This document shows, one piece after another, positions 46,222 to 55,467 of a DNA stretch of 64,000 nt. The notes below the pieces were generated by a model. It was not told where the DNA came from. It saw only the letters and a list, made by a program, of their open reading frames with translations, and ran no database searches. The position numbers and the translations under genes were made by a program. Source of the stretch: Capra hircus (lineage: Eukaryota; Chordata; Mammalia; Artiodactyla; Bovidae); assembly GCF_001704415.2 (NCBI RefSeq), contig NC_030824.1, positions 35,397,022-35,461,021 on the forward strand, written 5' to 3'. How positions within the stretch are numbered: position 1 is the stretch's first letter; each line of letters begins with the position of its first letter.

Positions 46222-47640
46222 ACAACATTGTAACTGATGGTATTTAGATGTCTGGAGAAGGGAGATCAGCCAGTTAGACTCCTATTAGGAAGACCTTAGT
46301 TGGGGAAGATAGGATTTACATAAAAGGAGGCCTTTTTAAGCTGAATTCTCAGAAAATAAGGCTGCTTGATTTAGTCTCCCCATCTCTCCTCACCCTGACA
46401 GAACCTCTACATGTAGTAGATATTCAATATTGTAAAGTTAATAATAATAATAATAAAGAAATGTTTGCTGAATAACAAAATTGTTAGGCTGAAAGCAATG
46501 GGAAGGCTTTTTGGAGCAAAAATGTATTTCTGAAAAAGCAAAAATAAAGTCAGAGAGACCAAAGCAAGTAGGACCAAACATTAATGTCTGTTAAAGCTGT
46601 TCATAGATACATACATATGATTATTATGTATTTTATTTCCTGCTTTCTTCTGTATATAGGAAATATGCCATAAAAAGTACATAAATCTTTTTTTTTTTTT
46701 AAGCTGAGAGATAAAGGGAACTATGTTAACAAAGGCACAGAAGTAGGAATAAACACAGTCTGGTAGGTGCCTATTGGACACTTTGAACGGATCAGAGGGT
46801 GGCAGGGAACAGCAAAGTTGAGTATAAGAATGTGGATAAATAGAAATCCCACCCCAGTTAACTGCTGCTATTCATACTGCTTCTTAAGTGGTACTAAAGA
46901 ACTCAACCCATTCTTTCTTCTTAGTATTATAGTTCATTTGTTAAATTTTGAATTTCTGTTTTTGTGTATTTGTGTAGTTTCTGTATTTGTGAAAAAATAT
47001 TAATCCAAATTAGAATTAGATGGGGAGGGAAATATTTCATCTTATTTCATAGGGAAATGGACAACTTAAATGAGAACTTTTTTTTATGAAATGAAATCAG
47101 TGGTATCGAGTGGTGTTTATTTAATGCAACTGCCTCTGTATTGAATACAGTCCAAGTTGTTCAACCCCCTTTTCCTGCCCTGAAGGCACACATATTCGAA
47201 GGCAGCCTAAAATAGTGTCCAGTTGGACAAGTGTACAGAAAGGCACAGGGTCTTCTGAGTTAGAGTTCCGTGTTCTATTCATTGCATAAAACAAAAAATA
47301 AATCATACATAAATTTACACTCTGTTGGAAGTTTCTTGTGGGCAAAATGGAAGAGGACAAAAAGTAATCATCACAGCAAGCTGTCATTCAAGGAACTGGA
47401 AAAAATACAGAGAAGGGCATGCTCCATTCTGCTTTGTGTGTTTTGTATCTATAAATTAGCATCTTGTAGTATTAAACAGCCCCTTGGAAAATAACTCAGA
47501 ACACAGAAGTTCTCAGAAAATATTCACTGTCTTTTCAATGCACTCTAAATAATGCATTCAGCTCCTTATAGACATGCCATCAAATTACAAGAGGAAAACA
47601 ACAACAAATGCTTGCCCTAAACACAGGATTTCTAGAATTG
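46222..47640. other. Unassigned sequence with an (AAT)n tract
   Basis: An (AAT)n run lies at about 46438-46456. No other repeat or exon recognised. Confidence 0.45.
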
Positions 47641-47642
47641 AG

Positions 47643-48653
47643 GTTCAGTTCAGTTCAATCGCTCAGTCATATCCAACTTTTGGCGACCCCACGGACTGTA
47701 ACACGCCAGGCTTCCCTGTCCATCACCAACTCCCAGAGCTTGCTCAAACTCATGTCCATGGAGTCGGTGATGCCATCCAACCATTTTATCCTCTGTTGTC
47801 CCCTTCTCCTCCTGCCTTCAATCTTTCCAGCATCAAGGTCTTTTCAAATGAGTCAGTTCTTTGCATCAGTTGGCCAAAGTATTGAAGCTTCAACTTCAGT
47901 ATCAGTCCTTCCAATGAATATTTAGGACTGATTTCCTTTAGGATGGACTGGTTGGTTCTCCTTGCAGTCCAAGAGACTCTCAAGAGTCTTCTCCAACACC
48001 ATAGTTGAAAAGCATCAATTCTTTGGCTCTCAGTTTTCTTTATAGTCCAGCTCTCCTATCCATACATGACTACTACCATACTTTTGACTAGATGGACCTT
48101 TACTGGCAGATGTCTCTGCTTTTTAATATGCTGTCTAGGTTTGTTACAGCTTTTCTTCCAAGGAGCATGCATCTATTAATTTCAAGGCTGCAGTCACCAT
48201 CTGCAGTGATTTTGGAGCCCAAGAAAAGAAAGTCTGTCACTGTTTCCACTGTTTCCTTATCTATTTGCCATGAAGTGATGGGACCAGATGCCATGATCTT
48301 AGTTTCTGAATGTTGAGTTTTAAGCCAGTTTTTTCACTCTCCTCTTTCACTTTCATCAAGAGGCTCTTCCTCTTCACTTTCTGCCATCAGGGTAGTGTCA
48401 TCTGCATATCTGAGGTTATTGATATTTCTCCCTGCAGTCTTGATTCCAGCTTGTGCTTCATCCAGTCCAGGCTTTTGCATGATATACTCTGCACTTAAGT
48501 TAAATAAGCAGGGTGACAGTATGCAACCTTGATGTACTCCTTTCCCAATTTGGAACCAGTCCATTGTTCCATGTCCGGTTCTAACTGTTGCTTCTTGACC
48601 TGCATATAGATTTCTCAGGAGGCAGGTAAGGTGGTCTGGTATTCCCATCTCTT
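47643..48653 (-). mobile_element. BovB LINE, 5'-truncated, antisense
   Basis: About 1 kb of BovB on the minus strand, from RT motif B to the tail. The minus frame at 48334-48648 includes 'MGIPDHLTCLLRNLYAGQEA', 'GKGVHQGCILSPCLFN' and an intact YADD box before a frameshift. Further downstream, pieces such as 'GSKITADGDCS' lie in other frames. It is non-functional through truncation and indels. Confidence 0.95.
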
Positions 48654-48660
48654 TAAGAAT

Positions 48661-48865
48661 AGGTTATTACAAGATACTTAATATAGGTCCCTGTGCTACA
48701 CAATAGGCCTTTATTTAGCAGTTTTACATATAGTAGTGTGTATCTGTTAATCCCAAACTCTTTAATTTATCCCTGCTCCTCCTTTTTCTCTTTAATAATC
48801 ATAAATTGACTTTCTGTGTCTGTGAGTCTATTTCTGTTCATCACACTATTTAAACCTAGCATTCT
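48661..48865 (-). mobile_element. Artiodactyl L1 3' fragment, antisense
   Basis: 'ggtccctgtgctacacaata', 'catatagtagtgtgtatct' and 'gtgtctgtgagtctatttct' are the reversed artiodactyl L1 3' region. It directly abuts the BovB copy. Confidence 0.8.
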
Positions 48866-48870
48866 GTAAG

Positions 48871-48981
48871 CTGGTAGCTTAGCTGGTAAAGAATCTGCCT
48901 ACCATGCAGGAAAACCCAATTCAATTCCTGTATTGGGAAGATCTGCTAGAGAAGGGATAGGCTACCCACTCCAGTGTTCTT
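48871..48981 (+). mobile_element. Bov-tA SINE, 5' part only
   Basis: The head ('agctggtaaagaatctgcct') and first part of the body stop after 'ccactccagtgttcttg', where a second Bov-tA begins. Confidence 0.88.
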
Positions 48982-49171
48982 GGGCTTCCTGGTGGCTCAG
49001 ACAGTAAAGCATCAGCGTGCAGTGTGGGGGACCTGGGTTCGATCCCTGGGTTGAGAGGATCTCCTGGAGGATTCTTGCCTTAGAGGATCCCCATGGACAG
49101 AGGAGCCTGGTGGGCTACATTCCATGAGGTTGCAAAGAGTCTAACACGACTGAGCAACTAAACACACAGCA
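48982..49171 (+). mobile_element. Bov-tA SINE, internally deleted
   Basis: A full head ('ggcttcctggtggctcagac', 'ggttcgatccctgggttgag') and the 3' body are present, but the segment containing 'ggcaacccactccagt' is missing. Confidence 0.92.
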
Positions 49172-49775
49172 CATCCTTTGAGCTATTCCTGTGTTTCTCT
49201 CTGAACTTTTTTCTTTCTCTTCAACTTTCTGGCACTTGTGTTTAATACTATAAAGGAGAAATAATGAAACATATCTTTAAGAACAATTTTGAACTGGATG
49301 CTTAAGTATGGCTTCCAGAAATATAGATTTAAGTGCAGTATCTCAGATATAGTTTAATAGCCCATGTGACATAACAAGAGTTCTTCTCTGTTTGTTGAAA
49401 CAGATGTTCTGATACTCAACACAGTGTGGTACTGAAGTTTTCCCAATCATCTCTCTTTCTGTCCCATGTTCTCTTTGATCTATCCTGTGTCTACATATCC
49501 TTATGTTAAATCATCCGTCCTCAAACATATCCGCGTTTTTCAATGCTTGCCTCTTGCTCATGCTTTTTCTCCTAGCTATATTTATACTTTATATATTTAT
49601 ATATACACTTTTTTTCAGCTCTTTATTAGGTCCATAAAACCTATTTTTTAAAAAACAAAAACAACTCTGTTAACATTTATCCAGATAATTTACTAATCTT
49701 GGCATTGCTAAGATTTTGGTGCATTCTCTGAAGCCTGGATAGGAGATAATCTAGATATTGCATATGCATTTATAA
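49172..49775. other. Unassigned sequence
   Basis: No repeat or exon recognised; AT-rich with a TATA-type run near 49575-49610. Confidence 0.4.
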
Positions 49776-49935
49776 TTTTATTTTTTTATTTATTTTTGGC
49801 TGTGCTGGGTCTTTGTTGCTGCATGTGCTTTTCTGTAGTTTTGGTGAGCAGGGACTATCCTCTATGAATAGTTGCAGTGTACAGGCTTCTCACTGCAGTG
49901 AGTTCTCATGTGATGGAGCATGAGCTCTAGGGAGC
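49776..49935 (-). mobile_element. Long tRNA-headed SINE fragment, antisense
   Basis: 'tttatttttggctgtgctgg' and 'gtgtacaggcttctcactgc' are the body end of the ART2/CHR-like family. The tRNA head is missing. Confidence 0.8.
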
Positions 49936-50229
49936 TTGCGTTTAAATGGAAATAACATACCTAATTAAGATGAAGTATTTGGAACTTCATCATAGGACGT
50001 GTTTTCTCCTATATCCTTGTGTCTTTGCTTCTTGATATACTCATCTTTCAAGCAAAGCAATGATATCTAAGTTTTGAGATTTTCAACTCTAAAATAGTCC
50101 AGCAATTTCCTTTCAAACAGCAGAAGACGTTTAAATTAAGGCTTGTCAGAAATCTGACATCATTAAAACATGTTTTTTAAAACAGTGCTGTAATAACTGT
50201 AGTGTAGTTTTACATATGTTAGATAAAGA

Positions 50230-50490
50230 TTTGGAGAAGGCAATGGCACCCCACTCAAGTACTCTTGTCTGGAAGGCTACAGTCCATGGGGTCGCTAAGA
50301 GTCGGACACAACTGAGCGACTTCACTTTCACTTTTCACTTTCATACACTGGAGAAGGAAATGGCAACCCACTCCAGTGTTCTTGCCTGGAGAATCCCAGG
50401 GACGGGGGAGCCTGGTGGGCTGACGTCTATGGGGTCGCACAGAGTCGAACACAGCTGAAGCGACTTAGCAGCAGCAGCAGCAGCAACAGC
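50230..50490 (+). mobile_element. Bov-A2 SINE (two-unit)
   Basis: Two Bov-A units joined by the 'cactttcacttttcactttc' linker, with an internal deletion in unit 1, and an (AGC)n tail with one AAC. A 9-bp duplication, agataaaga, flanks it (50221-50229 and 50491-50499). Confidence 0.95.
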
Positions 50491-50642
50491 AGATAAAGAC
50501 TATTTGTGAATCCATCTAATTATGACTGATTATCATGCCAAATTGGAAATACTACTTTAAGAGGGAGTTTGAGATGGTACATTTTGATATTAAGAAATCA
50601 AGTCATTTTATTTATTTATTTTTTGGCTCATAGGGCACATAC

Positions 50643-50648
50643 TTTATT
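50643..50648 (-). promoter_or_regulatory. Probable distal poly(A) signal of the copied transcript
   Basis: AATAAA on the minus strand, about 18 nt upstream of the A-rich tail (reversed at 50611-50624), the normal spacing for a used polyadenylation signal. Confidence 0.6.
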
Positions 50649-51419
50649 GAAAATTTTATTGGTTATTACTACCATATACCAGGGAAAATAAAACCTACTT
50701 CTCATTTGCAAAGAGTATAAAGTTAACCCAGAATGGCTTTGACAAGTGTGTGTTATGTGCCTTTGTTCCAACTCTTGCCAAGAAAGTCTTTTTTGGACCC
50801 CTTTTGTTGGTTATAAAGCAAAAAACAAAACAGGAAACAGTACTGATAAGGACAGGAAAGGAAAAAAAGGTTTAGAAATTTTAAATAGGGATGCTCAAAA
50901 TGATGGCTTCAGTTCTATCTCAATAAGGCTGTCTAAAGAGCTCAGGCAGCAGCCAGCAGTTCAGGTTCAGATCATACCTTCTGGACCAGTGGTGGTTCAA
51001 TCCCCACTGTCCTGGGGTTCCCAGGCAGCAGACTGCAACTCTGAACCTCAGTGGAATTGAGGAGCACAAGCATACTATTTTCTGTCGTTTTTAATTAACA
51101 ACTCACAACTGAATACCAACCAAAAACCAGCATCTGAGACCGTGTCTGAGGTGCCACTCATACTCTGCTGTAAAGGGCAGTTTTGAGGTACAATATCCAA
51201 AGCTTGGGTAGAAGTCATTCCTCCCCTCCCTTCAAAGTAGGCCCCACATGCCATGGATGGAGGGGGCATGAGCCTGACCAGAGGCTAGGAGTCAAGGAAG
51301 CAACAAAGCAGGAACCCAGGGAAGGGTCTGTATCCCAATCCTCAGTTCTGGTCCTATAAACAGTGAAGACCCCACTGAAGACTTTGGAAGCAGAGGGGTA
51401 GGCAGATAAAAGCTTGTCT

Positions 51420-51425
51420 TTTATT
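51420..51425 (-). promoter_or_regulatory. Canonical RPL19 poly(A) signal (bypassed)
   Basis: AATAAA within recognisable RPL19 3' UTR text ('tgcatagatcactcattcaa' on the minus strand). No A-tract follows it in this copy. Confidence 0.7.
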
Positions 51426-51483
51426 GAATGAGTGATCTATGCAATTGCCGAGGCCACTATGTACGGAGAAGAGGGGGAGAACT

Positions 51484-52071
51484 TTATTTCTTGGTCTCTT
51501 CCTCCTTGGACAGAGTCTTGATGATTTCCTCCTTCTTGGCCTGGAGCTGCTCTTCACAGCGCTTGCAGGCTTCCTTGGTCTTAGACCTGCGGGCCTCAGC
51601 CTGGTCCGCCAGAAGCTTCTTGCAAGCCTTGTCTGCCTTCAGCTTGTGGATATGTTCAATGAGAATCCACTTGTTTTTGAACACGTTGCCCTTCACCTTC
51701 AGGTACAGGCTGTGATACATGTGGCGGTCAATCTTAGATTCACAGTATCGTCTGAGCAGCCGGCGCAGAATTCTCAGCCTCCTCATCCAGGTTACCTTCT
51801 CGGGCATTCGAGAATTGGCAGTACCCTTTCACTTACCTATACCCATATGCCTTGCCCTTCCAGTGATCCAAGGTGTTTTTCCGGCATCAGCCCAGGAATG
51901 GACAGTCACAGGCTTCCGGATGATCAGCCCATCTTTGATCAGCTTCCGGATTCGCTGGCGGGAGTTGGCATTGGCGATTTCATTGGTCTCATTGGGGTCC
52001 AACCAGGCCTTATTTTTGCCACAGCGAAGGACAGTGGAGGCAAGCCTCTTCTGAAGCCTGAGCATACTCAT
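51484..52071 (-). pseudogene. RPL19: Ribosomal protein L19 processed pseudogene
   Basis: RPL19 (eL19) is a protein of the large cytosolic ribosomal subunit. The start MSMLRLQKRLAS (from 52071) and the end KTLSKEEETKK (stop at 51484-51486) are both present, and no introns interrupt them, so the copy came from mature mRNA. It is broken in three ways: a 1-base deletion after 'VTVHS' shifts the frame, a 1-base insertion about 15 codons later restores it at 'RHMGIGK', and the next arginine codon CGA is TGA (stop). One lysine codon is lost in 'ESKIDRHM'. Many arginines are Cys, Gln or Trp (RYC, KAC, EAC, KRCEEQ), the mark of CpG decay. GC-rich 5' UTR text precedes the ATG. The plus-strand frame at 51439-52113 is only its antisense shadow. 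Confidence 0.97.
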
Positions 52072-52164
52072 GGCCACGGCCGCAGTGGCAAAAGGAAAGT
52101 CAAGCCATTTTAAAATTGTTGTATAAAGTGGCATGTTAATGATAAAATTCAGTTTATGTTTTTA

Positions 52165-52437
52165 TACTGAAGTAGCTAAAGCTAAAACTCCAGTACTTTG
52201 GCCACCTCATGTGAAGAGTTGACTCACTGGAAAAGACTTTGATGCTGGGAGGGATTGGGGGCAGGAGGAGAAGGGGACAACAGAGGATGCGATGGCTGGA
52301 TGGCATCACTGACTCCATGGACGTGAATCTGAGTGAACTCTGGGAGATGGTGATGGACAGGGAGGCCTGGCTGCTGCGATTCATGGGGTCGCAAAGAGTC
52401 GGACACGACTGAGTGACTGAACTGAACTTAACTGAGT
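52165..52437 (+). mobile_element. BovB LINE 3' end
   Basis: The last ~265 bp of BovB ('gctaaaactccagtactttg' to the TGAACT tail). A short shared word, tatact, lies on both sides and may be a degraded target duplication. Confidence 0.93.
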
Positions 52438-52924
52438 ATATACTACAGAAATTACAGAGACAAACACTTGGAAAATGTCAGTTAAGAAGCTTCCATTAAA
52501 GTTCCCTCTGGTCTTATTCAAACCCATGTCTTCAGTAATGTTCACAAGTATTTGCCCGTAACTCCTTAATTTGTATTTCTAGTCTCGACGTGTCCTCTAG
52601 GCTCCAGGCTGTGTGTGTGCTTGACAGCACTACTTGGATGTCTCATATACACCTCATATCCTACATGTTCAAAGCTGAACACAAGGTCACACTCCCCAGC
52701 CCTGGTCCTCCTCCAGTGTTCTCCATCTCAGTGCTCAGTGGAAAATACTGCCATCTTCTCAGTTGTGCAGGATGGAAGCCTTGCAGTTATCCCTGGCATC
52801 TTCCCCCTGTCCCCATATCTATGTACTCCATCACTCAGTTTTGTTGTCTCTCCTAAACATTAAATCTATCCACCTCTCTTTGGATAGATTATAAGTCAAA
52901 ACTATAATCATTTCTCCTTTATTG

Positions 52925-53045
52925 GTAGGGTGATTAACCATCCAGCTTTGCCCAGGACTACGAAGGATCCCATGATGGGGGATTTTCAGTTTTAAAAAGG
53001 ATCAATTCTAGTCAAAGTGAGATGAATTGATCATCCTAATTATTA
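52925..53045. mobile_element. Palindromic DNA-transposon-like fragment
   Basis: The ends 'tagggtgattaaccatcc' and 'gaattgatcatccta' are imperfect inverted repeats, and 'ctttgcccaggact' inside recalls non-autonomous hAT-type repeats. Tentative. Confidence 0.45.
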
Positions 53046-53476
53046 ATCTCCATGATTTCACTTTTGCCTCCCTCCAATCCTTATCTGTACTGAAGTCAGC
53101 ATGATTTGTTGTAAAGTAAACATTACTTCCTACCCAATAGAATGTTTAAAATTAATAAGACTGACAATATCAAGTGCTGGTAAGGTAATGGAGGAACTAG
53201 AACTCTTATACGCTGTTTACAGGAATGTAAAACGTACTTTGAAGTAAAAAGTATTTGGGGATGTAAAACTGCTTTGGAGAACTGTTGGGCAGTTTCTTAC
53301 AAAGTAAACATATATTCACCACCCACTCTTACATTTATCCAAGGAAATATATGTCCATAAGAAGACTTTCATATTCATAGATGCTTTATTCAGGATGGCC
53401 CCAAAGTAGAAAAAACACAAATGTCCATCAGCAGATTAATGGATAAGCAAGGTGAAATAGATCCAAAGAATTGAAT

Positions 53477-53689
53477 GTTGTATTTAGTCACTAAATCATT
53501 CATGTCTGACTGTTTTGCGACCTCATGGACTCTAGCCCATCAGGCTCCTCTGTCCATGGAATTTTCCAGGCAAGAATGCTGTAGTGGCTGCCATTTCCTT
53601 GTCCAGAGGATCTTCCCAATACAGGGATCAAACCTGTGTCTCCTGCATTGGCAGGCAGATTCTTTTTCCACTGAGCCACCTCGGAAGCC
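53477..53689 (-). mobile_element. Bov-tA SINE, antisense (first of a pair)
   Basis: The reversed body ('agtcactaaatcattcatgt') leads to the tRNA head ('ttctttttccactgagccac'). Its flanks are copies of ccaaagaatKgaat (53463-53476 and 53690-53703). Confidence 0.95.
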
Positions 53690-53703
53690 CCAAAGAATGG
53701 AAT

Positions 53704-53926
53704 GTGCATGCGTACTAAGTTGCTTCAGTTGTGTCCAACTGTTTGTAACCCAGTGGACCATAGCCCACCAGGCTCCATTGTCCTTGGGATTCTCCCGGCA
53801 AGAGTACTGGAGTGGGTTGCCATGCCCTCCTCCAGGGGATCTTCCCAACCAAGAAATCAAACCGGCACCTCTTACATTTCCTGCATTGGCAGGCAGGTTC
53901 TTAACCACTAGTGCCACCTGGGAACC
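53704..53926 (-). mobile_element. Bov-tA SINE, antisense (second of a pair)
   Basis: The reversed body ('actaagttgcttcagttgtg') leads to the tRNA head ('gttcttaaccactagtgcca'). It uses the same 14-bp flank as the neighbouring copy (53690-53703 and 53927-53940). Confidence 0.95.
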
Positions 53927-54377
53927 CCAAAGAATGGAATACTACTCAGCAAAAAGGGAGGGGGGGAAGGCATTTCTGATACCTGCAACAACACGGATGA
54001 ATCTCAAAAACATTCCAGTTTAAAAGAAGAAAAACAGACATAAAAGAGTATATATAGTAAAATAAAAGTACATGAAATTATAGAATAGGCAAAAATAATA
54101 TATATAGTGAGAGAAAGCTGATTAGTTGCTATCTAGGGCTAGGTATCACTGATATTATAAAGGGGCATGAGACAACTTTCTGGGGTAATAGAAACATTTA
54201 TATCTTGCTTTTAGTAGTGGTTACCATTATACATACATTTGTCAAAGCTCATCAAACTGTAGTTAGAGTGGGTACATTTTGTTGTATATCAATTATACAT
54301 TGGGATTTTAAAAAATAAGTAAATTTTAAAAAACCCTGCAAATCTGATCACATCACCCTCTTATCTAAAAAACTTCA

Positions 54378-54456
54378 GGGGGTTCATGTTTGGGAACGCA
54401 TGTAAAGAAAAAGAAAAAAAAAAGATACCTGTAAAAAAAAAATAAAAATAAAAAAT
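54378..54456 (+). mobile_element. 79-bp L1 3'-end insertion
   Basis: Only about 27 nt of L1 3' terminus ('ggttcatgtttgggaacgca') plus a long A-rich tail were inserted. The text matches the 3' end of the L1 at 30005-30034. An 11-bp duplication, aaaaaacttca, flanks it (54367-54377 and 54457-54467). Confidence 0.93.
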
Positions 54457-54910
54457 AAAAAACTTCAAAGGCTTCCTATTACTTTTAGAATAAACACCAA
54501 AATCTTAGCATCTGGCCTTGCCTGCCTTCCCGATCCCTCTCATGCCACTTCCCCCATATACTTCCTGTGACCCAGTCCCACAGATCTTTCTTTCTTTTCT
54601 TGGCTCCTCCCTACCTCCTACCACAGGGCCCTTGTACATACTTTTCTTTCTGCCTGGTCTACTGCCCTTACCTATTTCTTTACAACAGGTTACCACATAC
54701 TCATCCATCAAATAGAAACTCAAATGCCACTTCCTCTAGGAAGCCTCTGATATCCATATTACTCAGGTCTGCTTATGATACTCTCACCGCATCTTCTGCG
54801 CACTAGAAGTGCCTTTGTAGCACTTATTGCAATTTGTAATTATATATTTGTGAGATATTTTGATTGTCTGCCTTCCCAGTAGACATTAAACACCACAAGG
54901 TTAAGACTGT

Positions 54911-55041
54911 ATTGTGTATGTGTTAGTCACTCAATTGTGTCTGAGTATTTGCAACTCCATGGACTTTAGCCCACCAGGCTCCTCTGTCCATGGAATTCTC
55001 CAGGCAAGAATACTGGAATGGATTGCCATTTCCTTCTCCAG
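54911..55041 (-). mobile_element. Bov-A SINE, antisense
   Basis: A single unit ending 'gattgccatttccttctcc'. The word agactgt (54904-54910 and 55042-55048) flanks it, and the L2 text continues on both sides. Confidence 0.93.
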
Positions 55042-55467
55042 AGACTGTTTTACCCACTATTATATCCTCACAATTTGGGGCTTAGTGTAGGACTGGTAAC
55101 ACAACTCTTTTGGACATGTGAATGATCCTGCTACTTATTCTGAAAAACAGACTAATCACCACCTTTGCTGTGTGAGATGGTGGTTGACCATAATCTTTTG
55201 TCAAATACTTGGTATGGTAAAAATAAATCCAGTTGTGTTGGTAAAAGTGGATCCTATTTTTGTTGAATTATGTTGTTTGGTAAGTTACTCATGATTAATA
55301 GGATATAATTCCACCATAGGATTTACCTCCACCATAGTTTGGAGTCACTTCAAACAACTGGGAGGGAACACAACCACTTATCAACAGAAAATTGGATTAA
55401 ATATTTACTGAGCAGGGCCCTGCCCATCAGAACAAGACCCAGTTTTCCCTAGTCAGTGTCTCCCATC

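Larger units (their letters stand above)
50611..52099 (-). mobile_element. RPL19P: Processed RPL19 retrocopy with extended 3' segment
   Basis: Direct repeats of 13 bp with one mismatch (tcaagYcatttta, 50598-50610 and 52100-52112) bracket this block. At its left edge a T-rich tract (50611-50624) is the reversed poly(A) tail. The right end is the RPL19 5' UTR and the middle is the intronless RPL19 coding sequence. The usual RPL19 poly(A) signal at 51420-51425 is passed. A further AATAAA at 50643-50648 lies about 18 nt before the tail. This suggests that the copied RNA read through the normal site by roughly 0.8 kb. The segment 50625-51402 has no recognised coding function; I infer it is RPL19 downstream sequence but cannot prove it here. 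Confidence 0.75.
53131..54335 (+). mobile_element. Old L1 3' part, interrupted by two Bov-tA
   Basis: Forward L1 ORF2 C-terminal and 3' UTR text: 'caaatgtccatcagcagatt' before the SINEs, then 'atactactcagcaaaaaggg' after them and a final A-rich tail. Diverged, with no usable frame. Confidence 0.85.
52550..55120 (+). repeat. Ancient L2-like repeat, host of a nested insertion stack
   Basis: Pieces at 52550-52924, 53046-53130, 54336-54377, 54457-54910 and 55042-55120 read in order as one old repeat: 'cttggatgtctcatatacac', 'gtactgaagtcagcatgatt', 'aatctgatcacatcaccctc', 'ggcttcctattacttttaga', 'ggaagcctctgatatcc' and a terminal 'ctattatatcctcacaattt'. The later part is typical L2 3' region. It was later hit by a DNA element, an old L1, an L1 3'-end fragment and a Bov-A. 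Confidence 0.65.

Noticed and set aside
51439..52113. 224-codon plus-strand frame
   Set aside because: It is the antisense shadow of the RPL19 pseudogene and shows no domain of its own.
53475..54023. 182-codon plus-strand frame as a gene
   Set aside because: It runs antisense through two Bov-tA copies and into L1 sequence; the apparent protein is the usual SINE antisense translation.
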